Below are positions 1-11,765 of a stretch of 64,000 nt of DNA, piece after piece (the stretch's first letter is position 1; each line of letters opens with the position of its first letter). The stretch spans positions 3,660,001-3,724,000 of the forward strand of contig OU612072.1 of assembly GCA_914767715.1 (NCBI GenBank). Reading direction: 5' to 3'. Source of the stretch: Membranipora membranacea. Its lineage: Eukaryota; Bryozoa; Gymnolaemata; Cheilostomatida; Membraniporidae. The translations under genes were made by a program, and so were the position numbers. Under the pieces are notes generated by a model. The model was not told where the DNA came from, did not search any database, and worked only from the letters and a program-made list of their open reading frames with translations.

Positions 1-194
1 TTTTACAGCAAAATGTCTCATTTGCTTCGTTCATGGCTTTTATGAATGTCAAAAAGTATTGTCTCATCTGCAAATAATCAAGGGAGATTACTCTGGAAAA
101 CACAACCCCTTTAGAATTAAATAGCATAGGATCAAAACCCCAATCACAATGGATTTCAGTGTCAGGAAAGGTGTCATGAAATAAACAGATAAGT

Positions 195-1060
195 ATGTTT
201 ATAAAAACAAAGTTATACATAATCATAGCAAATTTTGAGAGAAATCGTAAGTTTTTAAATGAATCATTAGCTGCTGTCTGGTATACAGGGTTAATAAGAC
301 CAAACCTCGAATACTGCGCACCACTACTTTATTGCTCTAATGATTATATTAAAAAAGACATCCTAAGAATCGAGAACCGATGTTTGAAAATCATGAATCT
401 AAATTGCCCGAAAGTTGAGACGAGGCAGAGGCACAATAATCATTTTTTCACCAAGCGATACCATTATTTATACATTTTAATATTTTTTTAACTGATAAAC
501 AAATTGGTCCCAATTATTGATGCCAGCCTATTGCCTTTAAAATTAAAAGGTGGTACACGGCTTGGAAAAAGTGAAGGTTTGATGCTATCCAAGGACAAAT
601 ACAGGTACTCCCTAGCAAACTTTGGTGCCAAACTATACAATGACTTGCCCCCAAACATCAAGCTGTGCCATGTTCTCAAATCTTTCAAGTTAGCCGTCAG
701 AAGCCACATTTTTAGTGTATAAACCTTTCTACTTCTTAATACTTGCATTTTTGTTCTTCATTTTCTCCATAAATAGTAAATTTTTAATACTTGTATTTTT
801 ATTCTTTATTTTTCTCCACAAAAATAATAAATTTTTTAATTGCGATAATCTCATTTACCTGTATTCTTTGTATTTTTATACCTTTGTGTATTCCTATTGT
901 TTCACATACACTTTAATAACTTACTCAATTTGCATTTCTCTTTTAAAAGAAATTCTTGTTATCTTTGTTTTCTGGACAAAAGTCCCTGGACTTATAACTC
1001 ACCAGAATAAATATGTAATATATAAAAAAAATAAAGTACAATTTATTAAATATGTGATAT
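195..1060 (+). mobile_element. Decayed non-LTR retrotransposon (LINE), C-terminal end of reverse transcriptase ORF plus 3' tail
   Basis: The reading frame at 195-491 carries a segment of the form 'GLIRPNLEYCAPLLY' followed by a basic patch. This is typical of the region just after the reverse transcriptase domain in CR1/jockey-like LINEs. A second frame at 504-722 continues with the usual tail ('YNDLPPN' then a phenylalanine/lysine stretch), so a frameshift and stops separate the two halves. The AT-rich stretch after 722 includes an imperfect direct duplication of about 55 bp (roughly 735-840) and probably belongs to the 3' UTR. No RT core is visible upstream, so this is a 5'-truncated, dead copy. 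The long hydrophobic frame at 715-1062 is low-complexity translation of this tail and not a gene. Confidence 0.7.
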
Positions 1061-1506
1061 AGAAAATTTCCCCCGCAGTCAATATTTTCAGATGAGATTT
1101 ACGTAATATTTGAGATTCAAAGCTAGATAATCATTGTTTCTCTCCTATTTGATGATATATTTATAATATTATATAATAAACTTTGAGTTGAATTTTCTCA
1201 AATATCGGTCCTATAAAATAGGTCAGTTTATGAATATCTTAGTGTTTCGCTTCTATTATACTATGTATAAGTTAATTCAAGAATAAAGTCCATCTTCTTC
1301 TCCTCACTTCAACTGTGCAGCAAAATGCTAAGTTATGGTGACCATTTCCAAACATTTTGTTATTTAGATATTATAGTTATGAAGAAAATTTTAAAAGACG
1401 TTAGCTTCACTGTAAGTTTGTGGCTTGTTCATTAGCTGGAGAAATATCTTTATAATTTCATTGTTGCTTCTTAGCAAGAACAGGGTATATTATAGCCTAC
1501 AATTGC

Positions 1507-1510
1507 AAAA
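1507..1510 (-). terminator. Pol III T4 terminator after tRNA-His
   Basis: Four consecutive T on the minus strand, separated from the tRNA discriminator base by one nucleotide. This is the minimal RNA polymerase III termination signal. Confidence 0.5.
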
Positions 1511-1511
1511 G

Positions 1512-1583
1512 TGCCAAGACCAGGATTCGAACCTGGGTTTTCGTGGCCACAACGCGAAGTACTAACCACTATACTATCATGGC
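1512..1583 (-). tRNA. tRNA-His (anticodon GTG), possibly a pseudogene
   Basis: Read on the minus strand this 72-nt segment folds as a tRNA: a D-arm with AGTGGTTAGTAC, an anticodon loop TTGTGGC giving GTG (His), and a perfect 5-bp T stem around TTCGAAT. The discriminator base is A, and CCA is not encoded, as expected in eukaryotes. There is one mismatch in the acceptor stem (pair 5-68, T-T) and one in the anticodon stem (pair 30-40, C-A). A run of four T follows two bases after the end, as for RNA polymerase III. The two mismatches mean it may be a decayed copy or a SINE founder; no SINE body is recognisable downstream, which favours a real or recently retired gene. Confidence 0.65.
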
Positions 1584-1589
1584 TCAACT

Positions 1590-3090
1590 TGCACAGGAGG
1601 AGGACACATATTGAGTACTTGATGAAATGTGTGAAGTCCTATGGTATCAGAAGTGGTAAATAACCAAAATAATTATCACATACCCATTTATGAAAGCTCT
1701 GGGTGGCAGTGGCATATGCCTCACACCTATTTTTCAAAAACATTAGATCGGGTTGGGGGTTTAAGATCTCCAGGCACACAGCTGGGTAGGCTGGTCCAGC
1801 TCTTTTCACACACAATGTATATAATTCCTACCTATCGTTGAGAACCAATCAAATTCCTCGTTCAGAAGGTAATTATTGCCTTAAAGAAGTAATAATTATG
1901 ATTGAGTGTGTTATGGATTAAATAAGGGACTTTAGGTATTGGGGAGGAATGTTATGTGTGATCAAAGTTTCCATGCAATACTAGATGATGACATTCCATC
2001 GGTATACAATTATCTCATTCGAATTTTGAGAAGTTACATTGTGTTATTTTGAATTCACAGCAAAATGCTTTTAATGAAAATAAGAGCATCAGTAAATATA
2101 TTGGGAACTGAACAATGACTTAAATGATTTAAAAAATTATATTCTTAAACTTGCTTTATCTATTTTATATTTATATTACTGTAATCTTGAGTTAAATGTG
2201 GTGCGTTTATTGTGTTAGTATGATATTTTGAAGTTGTCTTACTTTCATCGCTGTCGAGTATTAATCACATCAACTTGCTGTTTAAATCATGCATCATTCT
2301 GACACTTAAAAGCCTTTCTAACTCAACATTTATTATAATTATTGATATTATGTAATGTGTATCATGTATTATGTATTTAGACCATCAATATTATTATTAT
2401 ATGAGCTATAATGGGAGGGCGCTTCAATCTATTTTCGAATATCTATTTCCATCAAAGCAATTAATCACTACACTCTATATCTGTTGGTGGTCGGAATAAC
2501 CAATAATTATATGTCTTGTTTTTCACACGTTGTCAATGTAAAATCAACAATAATACTTTATTCTCTGAGGCATCACTTTCAACATTGCCGTATATTTTAA
2601 CAGGTTACATTTTAACCTGAAAGTGACATTACAACATACATCATTACTTTTTTCACCTTATTAATCCTTTATTTACCATTATATGCACAGCTCACGGAAC
2701 TAATTACCACTATTATTGTCATTTCAGGGTACAATTACACAGAAATAAAACTTGTAGCCATTATATTCCAACTCGAACAACCACCATTCCGTTACATTCA
2801 TTATTATTTGAAATGTTTTAAGGAATTTTTATGATGTTGAAATGGTTCACAAAAGTGAAAGGTATTTACTGCTAATTTACCTTCAATGCAAATTAGACAA
2901 TATTAGTGATTGTTAAGGTATGACACCTTGCCTATTTAACCTGTAGTCATGATTCTCAGCATATTCAAGACAGAATACATGGAGACTTCAATGTAGCATA
3001 CAGCATGATTCATAATATCTGTTGATTTATTATTGGAGTCTATTATCTCACTCAATCCCTTAAGATACACCGTGCAATGAAATTTGGACA
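1590..3090. other. AT-rich stretch without recognisable gene
   Basis: I see no exon-like codon pattern, splice-consistent frame or recognised repeat here. The only open frames are short and in AT-rich sequence. Confidence 0.5.
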
Positions 3091-3091
3091 C

Positions 3092-3215
3092 AGAGTAAGG
3101 GCGATAGTTTTGATCCAAACAAAAAGGTGTGACCTAGTGATTCTAGTATCTATACATCTATCTCTTGATCTAAGCCTTAACCTTCCAAACACTCGCTTAA
3201 GCCAATTATAAAGAG
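3092..3215 (+). repeat. SINE body fragment, plus-strand copy
   Basis: The segment beginning GGGCGATAGTTTTGATC is matched by the reverse complement of roughly 3500-3605. The two share more than 100 bp with scattered substitutions, including GTGATTCTAGTATCT. It lacks a tRNA-like head, so it is 5' truncated relative to the minus-strand copy. Confidence 0.6.
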
Positions 3216-3499
3216 GGATATTTGATGATAGTAAAAGTGCCTGTGACTTTGAATCTATGGAGGAAAATTTTGCTCAAACGGGAGCCAAAAGTTTCTAATC
3301 TCTATAATTATGTTACAATGCCGTTTTTTTTACTTTCCTATAGTGGACATATTTTAGGAGTCATTCCAAATAGTTTGTAAAGAACCTTTGATGTCAGTAT
3401 ACTGTAGAGTTCAATGTTGATGATATGGGCTTGTTTCAGTAGATTTTGGGAGCAGAGGCTTTTATAGCTGGCTAAAGACACTTCGAACAGACTTTTTAA

Positions 3500-3672
3500 C
3501 TGGCTGAAGTGATTGTTTGAAAGGTCAATGCTTAGATCAATGGATGAATTTAGAGATACTAGAATCACTATGTCACACCTTCTGTTTCGATTAAAACTAT
3601 CGCCCAATATGGGGCTAGAACCCACGACCCTGGCATTAAGAGTCAGATTTTGATGTTGCTCAAGTTGCAAGA
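3500..3672 (-). repeat. tRNA-derived SINE, minus-strand copy
   Basis: The minus strand starts with a tRNA-like head (about 3605-3672) with a B-box-like GTGGGTTCTAGCCCC, then the same body seen in the plus-strand copy at 3092-3215. The two copies converge tail to tail across about 300 bp. Confidence 0.6.
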
Positions 3673-3679
3673 ACGAATG

Positions 3680-5075
3680 CTCAAGATGAATCTTAATCTT
3701 AGCAAGCCAAACTGGGCACAGGTGTCCTTTCCTATGCCGGAGATTGTGATTAAAATCTAATGTTAAATGGGTATACTTACTGAGCCCTTGGCCACTCCTA
3801 ATGAATAAACAAAATTAATGCTCTCCATCCCCAAAGTGGATGGGTATGTGTAGAATCTGCATCCAAAAACAACTAGCTCATTTAAAATTTGAAGAAAAGG
3901 AATAATTTAATAAAACTTAATGACAATTTAGCTGATGCAGGTTTTCCAATGGCACAACTCATTTTAACCTATTTGATATGCAGGGGATGATTTTAAATCG
4001 CTGTGGCGGGGCTATTTTTAATGAATATTGATATAACTAAGTCTAGTATGTTTGGACTGTTTCAAATGTAGCAATAGTTTGGTTAATTTCACTCTCATTC
4101 TTTATGTATATTGTCTACATAAAATGTGTGTTCTACGTAACAGAAATGTCACCAAAGTAGATGATTTGCTAGAATATAATTGTAGTATTTGCTTGCAGGC
4201 AACTAGTCAGCGATATTAAAAAACAATATTAAAAAACTCAGTGTGTGAAAATTGAGCACAGAAGTGTCACATATTTGGCAGATGCTTGCCCAGGCATTTA
4301 AGTGACTGCCAGCTGTTACAGCTGCGTAGCAAATAGAAAAATGGATAGAAAAATGGATATAAAAATGAATATAATATGTGTATTGTAATAAAAAGGTAGC
4401 TAAAATCTCAAAATCAAGATTCAAGATCAATCATTAAATCGCAAAAAAATCTACCATGTTTTTTTCTAATGTACCAACAGGTAAATTGGTAGTGGATAAA
4501 AATAAGACAAAATAATATAGGTGATAACCCAGAAGAGTAAAATAATGTAAGATAGAATTTAGATTAAAAAGTCTCGGGATGACCTTATGTAGCTGGCACT
4601 GAATTTTGGCGAGCTGAACTATAAGTAAATGTAAGCTAGTCTTAAATTTAGCTATTTCTGGCTCAGAAAAGTTTAGAGAACTGCCTAGAAATTGAAATAA
4701 CACAGCAAACAATTTGAATTTTTCCACAAGCATAGATAGAGAACATCTCTAAGTCTGAATTGAGGTTGGTGCAAACAATGGTGCCGTGGGAAGCTGTACG
4801 GCGCAAGGATTAAATGGTCACATTTGCAATAATTGCACAAAATTGATAATCATCTTTTTTGAATAAACCTCTTTTTTCACTCTGTCTTAATAATTTGATG
4901 ACATTCCTTCTTACAGCACCTCGCCCGAATTCCCTGAGTAGTTTTGATACCTCAGTTGTCTGGCGGTTGCCATGTTTACCATGTCTGCGTCTGCCATGTT
5001 TGCAGGCCTAACTACGCAGTATATTATATCATGATCACTAAGATTAATTCTGATGACATTACTCTCAGATACCTC
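3680..5075. other. Stretch without recognisable gene
   Basis: No supported exon, RNA gene or repeat was recognised. Open frames at 4203-4430 and 4434-4733 on the minus strand lack any family signature and have AT-driven composition. Confidence 0.4.
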
Positions 5076-5079
5076 ATCA

Positions 5080-5765
5080 GCCTGATCTGTGTATAAATGG
5101 TCTACAAGAGTTTGACCTTCTTATCGTGTGTACCTATTAATCAGTTGTGTTAAATTCAAACCACCGATAGCCTGGTTCATGGCGTTAATGACACTCATAT
5201 TTTTGTATTTTTCTAAGTGGAAGCGATCGATATTGATATCATCTAGGAAAATAATTGGGCAGGTGTTTGCTATGAAAGATTTAAGAGCTTGCATCAGAAA
5301 TGAGAACTGGCTGATGTGTGAACAATCAGATTTTGGAGGATTATATACTGCTTCAATATCAACTATGATGGGCGCTGTTACATGTAAAGAAATAAATTGT
5401 GTGTGCCCAGCACCCTATGCTGAGGAATTCTCCTGGTAGGTCAGGCTATCATGGATATAAACATCCAGGCCTCCTGCAGACTTAGCACCTCTCCCTTTAC
5501 CATCATTAGACCTATCCAATCTCACCAGGTTGAAATCTGGAATTCTGAGTCTAGCATCTCTAATCCTCGAGTTAAGCATTGTCTCGGATACCACAAAAAT
5601 GTCAAAACAATCCTCAGAATAATATCTTTCACTTCTGACATCTTAGATGGACCGTTAGTTCCTAATGCTAAGCTCTTTACATTCCAGTGACCAATACGAA
5701 GGCCCTCTGCTGTCGGACCATCTGTAGATTCAAAGCGGTATGAGTGATCAGCTGACTCTGCCATT
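5080..5765 (-). mobile_element. LINE fragment: apurinic-type endonuclease domain, frameshifted
   Basis: On the minus strand, 5764 downwards begins with an endonuclease-like 'LRIGHWNVKSL', the usual first motif of LINE AP-endonuclease domains. After a frameshift near 5610 it continues with 'FDIFVVSETMLNSRI' (the D-I-ET motif) and 'GGLDVYIHDS', then reads in pieces to about 5110 with 'PIIFLDDINID', equivalent to the family's 'GDFN' strand. Frameshifts and a stop break the ORF, so it is non-functional. A second diverged copy of the same region lies at about 7570-8150. Confidence 0.75.
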
Positions 5766-6554
5766 TCGGGAGGTTAATATCTGCTCTTATCTCTAAAAAC
5801 ATAAAGTGGTAATTGAAACAACTGGTCAAGATTAAACCCAACACAAGAATCAACATAAATTTGAACCTGCAAATAAAAGAATTGGGTACATATTATGAAC
5901 TTTATTAACCACCGATCAATGCATGAAGCAAATAAGACCATGTGGAAACAAAAAATAAAAGAAGCAATGTCATACTGTAGTGGCTACGCTTAGAGATACT
6001 ATCTTATTTTTCTGTCGTTACTATTTTATAAAGGGTTGTATATTACATGATTTGAAAATGAATTGAAAATGAGATTTTCAATTAACACCTTGTGATTCTA
6101 AACTGGAATCGCCTTGCCTTTAATGTAGGAAGACAATATTTGCCTATAATCACAACATGGACATCAATTGGTATTACCACATGACTTTGTCGATCGAGTT
6201 TATCTCCAATGTTAGCAGGGACCAACTTTCACGAGCTAGTGTTTGGGTTAATTTTATGTAATGAGAGTGAGTTTGTGATAGCTGGCAATAACTTTCTAGC
6301 CAGTGTGAAATTGTAGAATGTCCCTCATATAATTATCTTGCCTGTAAGTAAACAGCGAATCTGCACACCTTGGCAATCAAGGAGAGTGTTATTACAAACA
6401 TTTAACTGAATATATCTAAGAACAGCAACAAACCTTTATCGATAGTTCTTTTCCGAAGTTCATCTAACTTTCATCTAACTTGTCAATGTCACTACCTGCT
6501 TCGAAAACAGATTTCAGGCAGTATTTTGACCATCCAAATCTGCTACATCCAAAA

Positions 6555-6842
6555 TTTAATTTCACCGAATTGGGGTACCAGAAGTAATTGATATTTTGAA
6601 AAGCCTTTCCATTAAAATATTAGCTGGGTATGACAAAATACCCATCCAAGCTTTAAAAGACAACAAATATAGCCTTGCTCCAGTACTAGCTTATTTAGTA
6701 AATTTTTCTATTCAAAACTCTGTTTCCCCACACCTCTTAAAGTTGCAGTGTTAAACCACTTCATAAAATAGGTGATCCAACATATTGCTCCTATTCCAAT
6801 ACTCAGTGTCATACCCATGAGTTTGGAGATGATTTTAAAGCC
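6555..6842 (+). mobile_element. LINE fragment: N-terminal part of reverse transcriptase domain, frameshifted
   Basis: The plus strand encodes 'ILAGYDKIPIQALKDN' and 'YLVNFSIQNSVSPHLLK', followed after a frameshift by 'VKPLHKIGDPTYCSYS'. This matches the order in LINE RT domains: a G-D-I-P segment, an N-S-I-x-x-S-x-x-P segment, then V-x-P-x-H-K-x-G-D before the YRPIS motif. It lies on the opposite strand from the flanking endonuclease fragments, so it is a separate or inverted insertion. Confidence 0.65.
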
Positions 6843-7569
6843 TTGTACCCACCAATGTGCTTTTTTAATCTCACGAATTTCTAAGATTTTGCACTGGCAA
6901 TCATTAAAGAATTTGTGGGTACCACAAAATGCAGCACAACATATCGCACAACATATCGCACGAAAGTAGAATCAATTCTACTATCGTGCGAAGGTATTTG
7001 TAAACGCACGATCTCTGTGTATTTTGTACCCATCAATCACAGCAATGCACAAGTGGTCGTGCATGATCGCAGATGAGTTCCTGCGACAGTTATGCAGTTG
7101 ATGGGTACCAGGCTTTAGCTGCACAGATCAAGTTTTGTAAGTTGTTTTTAGTATTAGCTAACCTGTTATCACAATTTGTTATGCTGCATATAACAAAGGA
7201 ACTAAGCAGCTGCAACAGCTAACAGGAGCGGAATGCCTAGGCAATAATTTACCAAAGATGTGACATTTCCGTGCTCAATTTGATTAAGATTATTTAATTC
7301 CTGTTAATACTCCCATGTACTTTGAAGTTGTACTGTGTTTTTCAAGAGGGGTCATAATACTCATTGCTAACCCCCAAATTCATAGCAAAGATATAGTAAT
7401 TTGCTCCAATACCACACACGACAAAATTCTCTCTGTTTGTAAGCAGATAAAAGGCACACATGGAAGCCCGATGGATGTTAGTAGTAAGCGGTATACACTG
7501 GGGTTTCCAACTCTCAAATCAACTTGGCCACCTCCTACTCTACTGGCCGTACATATCATTATCTCTTTG

Positions 7570-8150
7570 ATTAATCCTGATGACATCACTCTTGAAATAT
7601 TTGAATTCTGAACATCCTGATTTTGGTATATATAGTCTAAACAAGTTTGACTTTCTAGTTGTGTATCAGTGAGCTCAGTTGCTTTAAATTCAACTGATTG
7701 ATAGCCTGATTCATGGTCGTTATAACACTATATCACCGGGCAGATGTCTGCCTCAAAAGATTGAACAGCTTGCATCAAGAATGAGAGCTGGCTAATGTGT
7801 AAACTACTAAGATTTGGAGGCTTAAATATTGTTAAAATATCAACTACAATGGCCGATCTCACACTAAAAGACATTAGCGGTGTGAGCCCAGTAGTACCCT
7901 CTACTAAGAGGTCATCCTGGTTAGTCTATCACATTCATTGATAAAAACAACCTGGCCTCCTCGAGTCTTAGTACCTCTCATCTTATTGTCATTAGTCCTA
8001 TCAGATCTAATACTACTGAAGAGGGGAAAATTAACTCTAATCTAAGAGTTATAATATGTATCATCTCTTACATCTTAGATATGCTGCAGGAACACTCCGC
8101 CAGGAAACAGTTTTAAGCTGACCAATACAAAGACCCTCATGAGGTGAAAA
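7570..8150 (-). mobile_element. Second decayed copy of the LINE endonuclease region
   Basis: Nucleotide similarity to 5040-5765 is evident in the same order and orientation: the segment with TGATGACAT and CAAGTTTGAC, a middle block with TGGAGG and ATATCAACTACAATGG, and an end with CCTCCTCGAGTCTTAGTACCTCTC. The frame is heavily interrupted. The open frame at 7380-7589 overlaps its downstream part but has no clear signature. Confidence 0.6.
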
Positions 8151-8364
8151 CTGACCAGCTCCCGGAATGTGTCGATGAGGCGTTGCCGAGCGAGCAAATA
8201 CCATCGAAGACTTTCATGCGGGCATACTTTATATACTTAAAACTTTCCATTGAAATGTTGCTTGAATAGAAGATAGTAAGTAGAAGAGTTATCAAAACCA
8301 CAATTAAAATCAGAAGCGCCAACTGTATGGTCAGGTAAGTACATAGCCTAATAGTTCTATTTCA

Positions 8365-8690
8365 ACCAGACAGGAGTCAGGTTAAGAGTATGGACTTGTG
8401 ATCTTATGCTCCAGGTTCGATTCCCGGCGCCGGCAGTCATTTCTGATTTGGCACTGGCAAGCCATTCATCCTAGCCAAGTCTCTTCGGATCAGGACCATA
8501 CATACAGAAGGTTTACTGTGTGCACGCAGTATAAAAATCCCCCTCTGCCTCTTCGAAAAAAAATGTAGCTGGCAACCGCGGGCAAGGGTATAGGGTACTA
8601 CCCCACACAAGCCACCTGAGCTTAAAAGGGCCCGTTAAATAGGGCGGTCAAATAAGACCTAGTGCATAGAAAGAAAGAGACAAGCATACA
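8365..8690 (+). mobile_element. tRNA-derived SINE (family A), near full length
   Basis: A tRNA-like head (A-box region about 8370-8395, B box GGTTCGATTCCC at 8413-8424) is followed by a conserved middle (TGATTTGGCACTGGCAAGCC, then CATTCATCCTAGCC). A GC-richer tail runs to the AAGAAAGAGA stretch near 8672. The same middle block recurs at 15385-15425, so this is a dispersed SINE family. Confidence 0.75.
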
Positions 8691-9473
8691 ATTGAATCAG
8701 TTAAAAATGTGATTATTTTACTGAATTCCCCTGACTTAGAATTGAATGAAAAGAAAATACGAATATATATATGATTAAAATTTATACTGCGATTCCTAAT
8801 TGTTCTGACCTGAACTGATCTCTTTTCTCATCCTCTCTTGATTGCCATACGAATATGGCAGGCAATTTCACTTGGTTGATCTTTGTTTTGTATTACATGT
8901 TATTGAAGTTGGTGGTAAATGGTAGTTGTCTCCTCTTGCTTTTATTATTAGGTGTGATGATAGGTAGTTGCGTGATGTACATTGTCATGTAGTGGTTAGA
9001 AATGGCATGAGGCATGTGAGAGGATATTTATACAATACTGTCATCATTGTGGCATAAATTGTTCTGAAGTGCAAGTCATTATATATCCAGAATAAAGGGG
9101 GACGGGGATACACAGTATCAAAACCCAAACCCATTAAGATATAAAACCAATCTCCATAATTGTAATAAATTGATGCTCAAAAATGAATTTGTTGTTCAAG
9201 CAAAGTTAGATTTGTAATAAAATTCCCAACACCTTAAAAATTAGATATAATATAAAATCAATCTTTATTTGTAATGAAAATGACTAACAGATAATTCTAC
9301 AGGCAGGAACCAGGAACACAGTTAGCAACCCATCCTTGGCAACACAGGCTGTCTCCATAGATATACTTGATTGACTGGGAGGACGCCTTATATATAAAAA
9401 AACTCAAGGTGTGGTCAAAAAATGCCAAATACCCAGGTTTTGGAGTAGATCTGTTGTCTTGACATGCTTGTTA
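8691..9473. other. Stretch without recognisable gene
   Basis: No exon, RNA gene or repeat that I can support. Confidence 0.4.
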
Positions 9474-9972
9474 ATAGACAATTTTCTGAGCTCTGATTTG
9501 GGTCTCAATTCGGAGTTGTCCTCTCTCGTGTTTGGTACTTTTAACCCATGCCGCATAGGAAAAACGTGCTGAAAAGTGGGTTATCTGGGGGACAGAAAGT
9601 GGGGGAGAGAAAGTTTTTTACGCAACATGATTTTATCCCTCAATAATATTATTTAACCCAATCCACGATGAGATGTCAGTTTTTCTTCATGTACTTTTTT
9701 TTTCTCTTCGCTCCATTTGAACAGCAGTGTATCAAACACCGAATTTCGCAACATACTTGTATGTGAGTGACAAATAAACCAATCAATCAATCAATCAATC
9801 TTGAAAACCGCATTTGATAGGATAAAAAGGATTTTTGATTCAGAATCTGCACCATTGAAAACTGATAGGGACATAGTTTGGGAAATAATTTTGGTATTCG
9901 GATAGTTAATTATATCAATTTCTGCCAGTTTTGCGAACAAATTTCATCACAGTGATCTTGTGCACTTTCGCA
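9474..9972 (+). repeat. Left long inverted repeat of the 2.3-kb element (interrupted)
   Basis: Matches the reverse complement of the right arm at 11495-11765. It is split by about 217 bp of inserted LINE tail at 9584-9800. Confidence 0.7.
9584..9800 (+). mobile_element. LINE 3' terminus ending in a CAAT microsatellite, nested in the left arm
   Basis: This block interrupts the alignment of the two inverted-repeat arms exactly between 'GGGTTA' and 'TTGAAA'. It ends with GACAAATAAAC followed by about seven tandem AATC units. A short tandem repeat at the 3' end instead of poly(A) is characteristic of CR1-type LINEs. The insertion is therefore younger than the inverted-repeat element. Confidence 0.65.
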
Positions 9973-11494
9973 AAAATTGACTTTGCATACAAATATCTCG
10001 GCAACCAGTACTCCGATTTGTATCCCGTTTTTTTCATCATACACACAGTAACAAAGATTTTCCTAAAATTAAACGAAGCCCAACAAAAAAATAATTAATT
10101 AAGAATAATTAAAAAATACCTGTTCGGATATGAAATGGACAACATTTCTAAAACAGCTGGGAGGAAAAAACCTTCATAAATTAGTCTTATAGGATCTATC
10201 TCACCATACGATCAATGTGCTTGTTGATAGGGATTAAGCATACAAGAGATAATCCACTGTTAATCCCCACGACAACACCTTAATCAGCTGCCTGTATATC
10301 CATGCTGTGTCAGTTTGAGGAAGACAAATTTAACTCAGCTTCAGCAGACACAGCTGAACTTTATGGCGAATAAAAATATGAATCTCTACCTGTTTTAGAA
10401 CAAGAGTAAATCAGAGATTAGCAAGGATTAATAAAACTTGAGTATAAGTGGCCTCAGCTCATTTTGCATTAAATGAGGGGCGATTTGATGACAACCTTTA
10501 ATTCTATTCAATGAGATTTCGGGTAATACAATTTACTGCATCAGCTTCTGATCCCAGCAACCGACATCCCGGATGAATTGAATAGAGATGATGATTCACT
10601 CTCTATTCATACCAGTGCAAAACTTAGTAACACCTCGGATATTTTTATATGCATTCATTAAGAATGAATGAAAGAGCCTAGGTATTTTGTAACTTTAGGT
10701 GCAGGGTGTGCTTCGCTTGATGGTAAATGTAAGAATCTACAACAAAGTGGTACCTAGTATGTTATTATCAAATTATACGCTTGCCAATTATGTAAAAAAA
10801 TACCTAAACTGCGATTCTCGTTTATGGCTTCCAAAAAATCTATCATGCTGCTGCAAAAGTAATTAAAAACCCAACTTAGCACTCACAAATTTCTAATCTG
10901 AACTTCTGCCTCTAAATATGGACCAAAATTAATGGGGTTTACAGGTCAACCTGCACCTAACACAACAGGATTATGGTCATTTTTTACCACTTAGTATTCA
11001 AAACATCAAAACATAAAAGATCAAGTGAACGTCATCTGGCTCTATCGATTCAGTTATGTGTAGAAAACCATAGAGTCAAGATGTGAAAACCAATATTAAC
11101 TAGGAATACACCAGAGGTATGTCAATTTTAATTTTTAATTCTGATTAAAACTGTAATTTTTCAATGGTATACATAAATTGAAGCTTATTGTTTTATAACT
11201 ACATTGTAAATGAATATTCTTGGAAAAACCATTTTAATTTCGTATTTGATAATTTGATCATAATTTGATTAGTGTTACTCATGTTTTTTAAACAATTACA
11301 GGTTTCACGGACTTTAAATGTAATATCAAATATTATGGATAACAGACAAAATAAAGAAATCGTAGTTCAGTGAACTTTGTCTAGATAATTCTAGTTATAA
11401 GAGTTCTACACCTAACCCAAACGGCTAAAGTTCATAGATAACTTTATAGTAAAGATTTAAAATTCATTTAACTGTTGCTGGGTAGGTTTTGATG

Positions 11495-11765
11495 AGATTG
11501 AAAAGTGTGCCAACATGCACAAGATCACTGTGATGGAATTTTTTTTATGAATTTCGTCCCTTAAATTAAGATTCAACTTTCAAGCCCTGTCAGACAGGGT
11601 TTTTCAATGGTGCAGATTCTGAATCAAAAATCACTTTTATCCTAACATAAGCGGATTTCAAGTTAACCCTCTTTCATCACATTTTTCCTATATGCTCCGT
11701 GGGTTAAAAGTTCCAAACTGGAGGGAGGACAGCTCCTCAAATTAGAGCTCAGAAAACTGTCTATA
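11495..11765 (-). repeat. Right long inverted repeat of the 2.3-kb element
   Basis: Reverse complement of the left arm at 9474-9972 without the LINE insertion. The extra motif CCTGTCTGACAGGG near 11585 is itself a short palindrome. Confidence 0.7.

Larger units (their letters stand above)
9474..11765. mobile_element. Non-autonomous element with long terminal inverted repeats (about 2.3 kb)
   Basis: The reverse complement of about 11495-11765 matches about 9474-9972 in order. Shared blocks are TAGACARTTTTCTGAGCTCT at the edges, then TTTTAACCCA, then GATTTTTGATTCAGAATCTG plus CACCATTGAAAA, then CATCACAGTGATCTTGTGCA. The left arm is longer because a LINE 3' end (9584-9800) is inserted in it. 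The roughly 1.5-kb interior (9975-11490) has no long ORF, no DDE-type protein and no gene, so the element depends on proteins encoded elsewhere. I could not establish a target-site duplication by eye, so the superfamily is undetermined. Confidence 0.75.

Noticed and set aside
715-1062. Hydrophobic plus-strand frame resembling a membrane protein
   Set aside because: It has extreme AT composition, contains an internal duplication and is continuous with a LINE 3' region; it lacks an ATG start.
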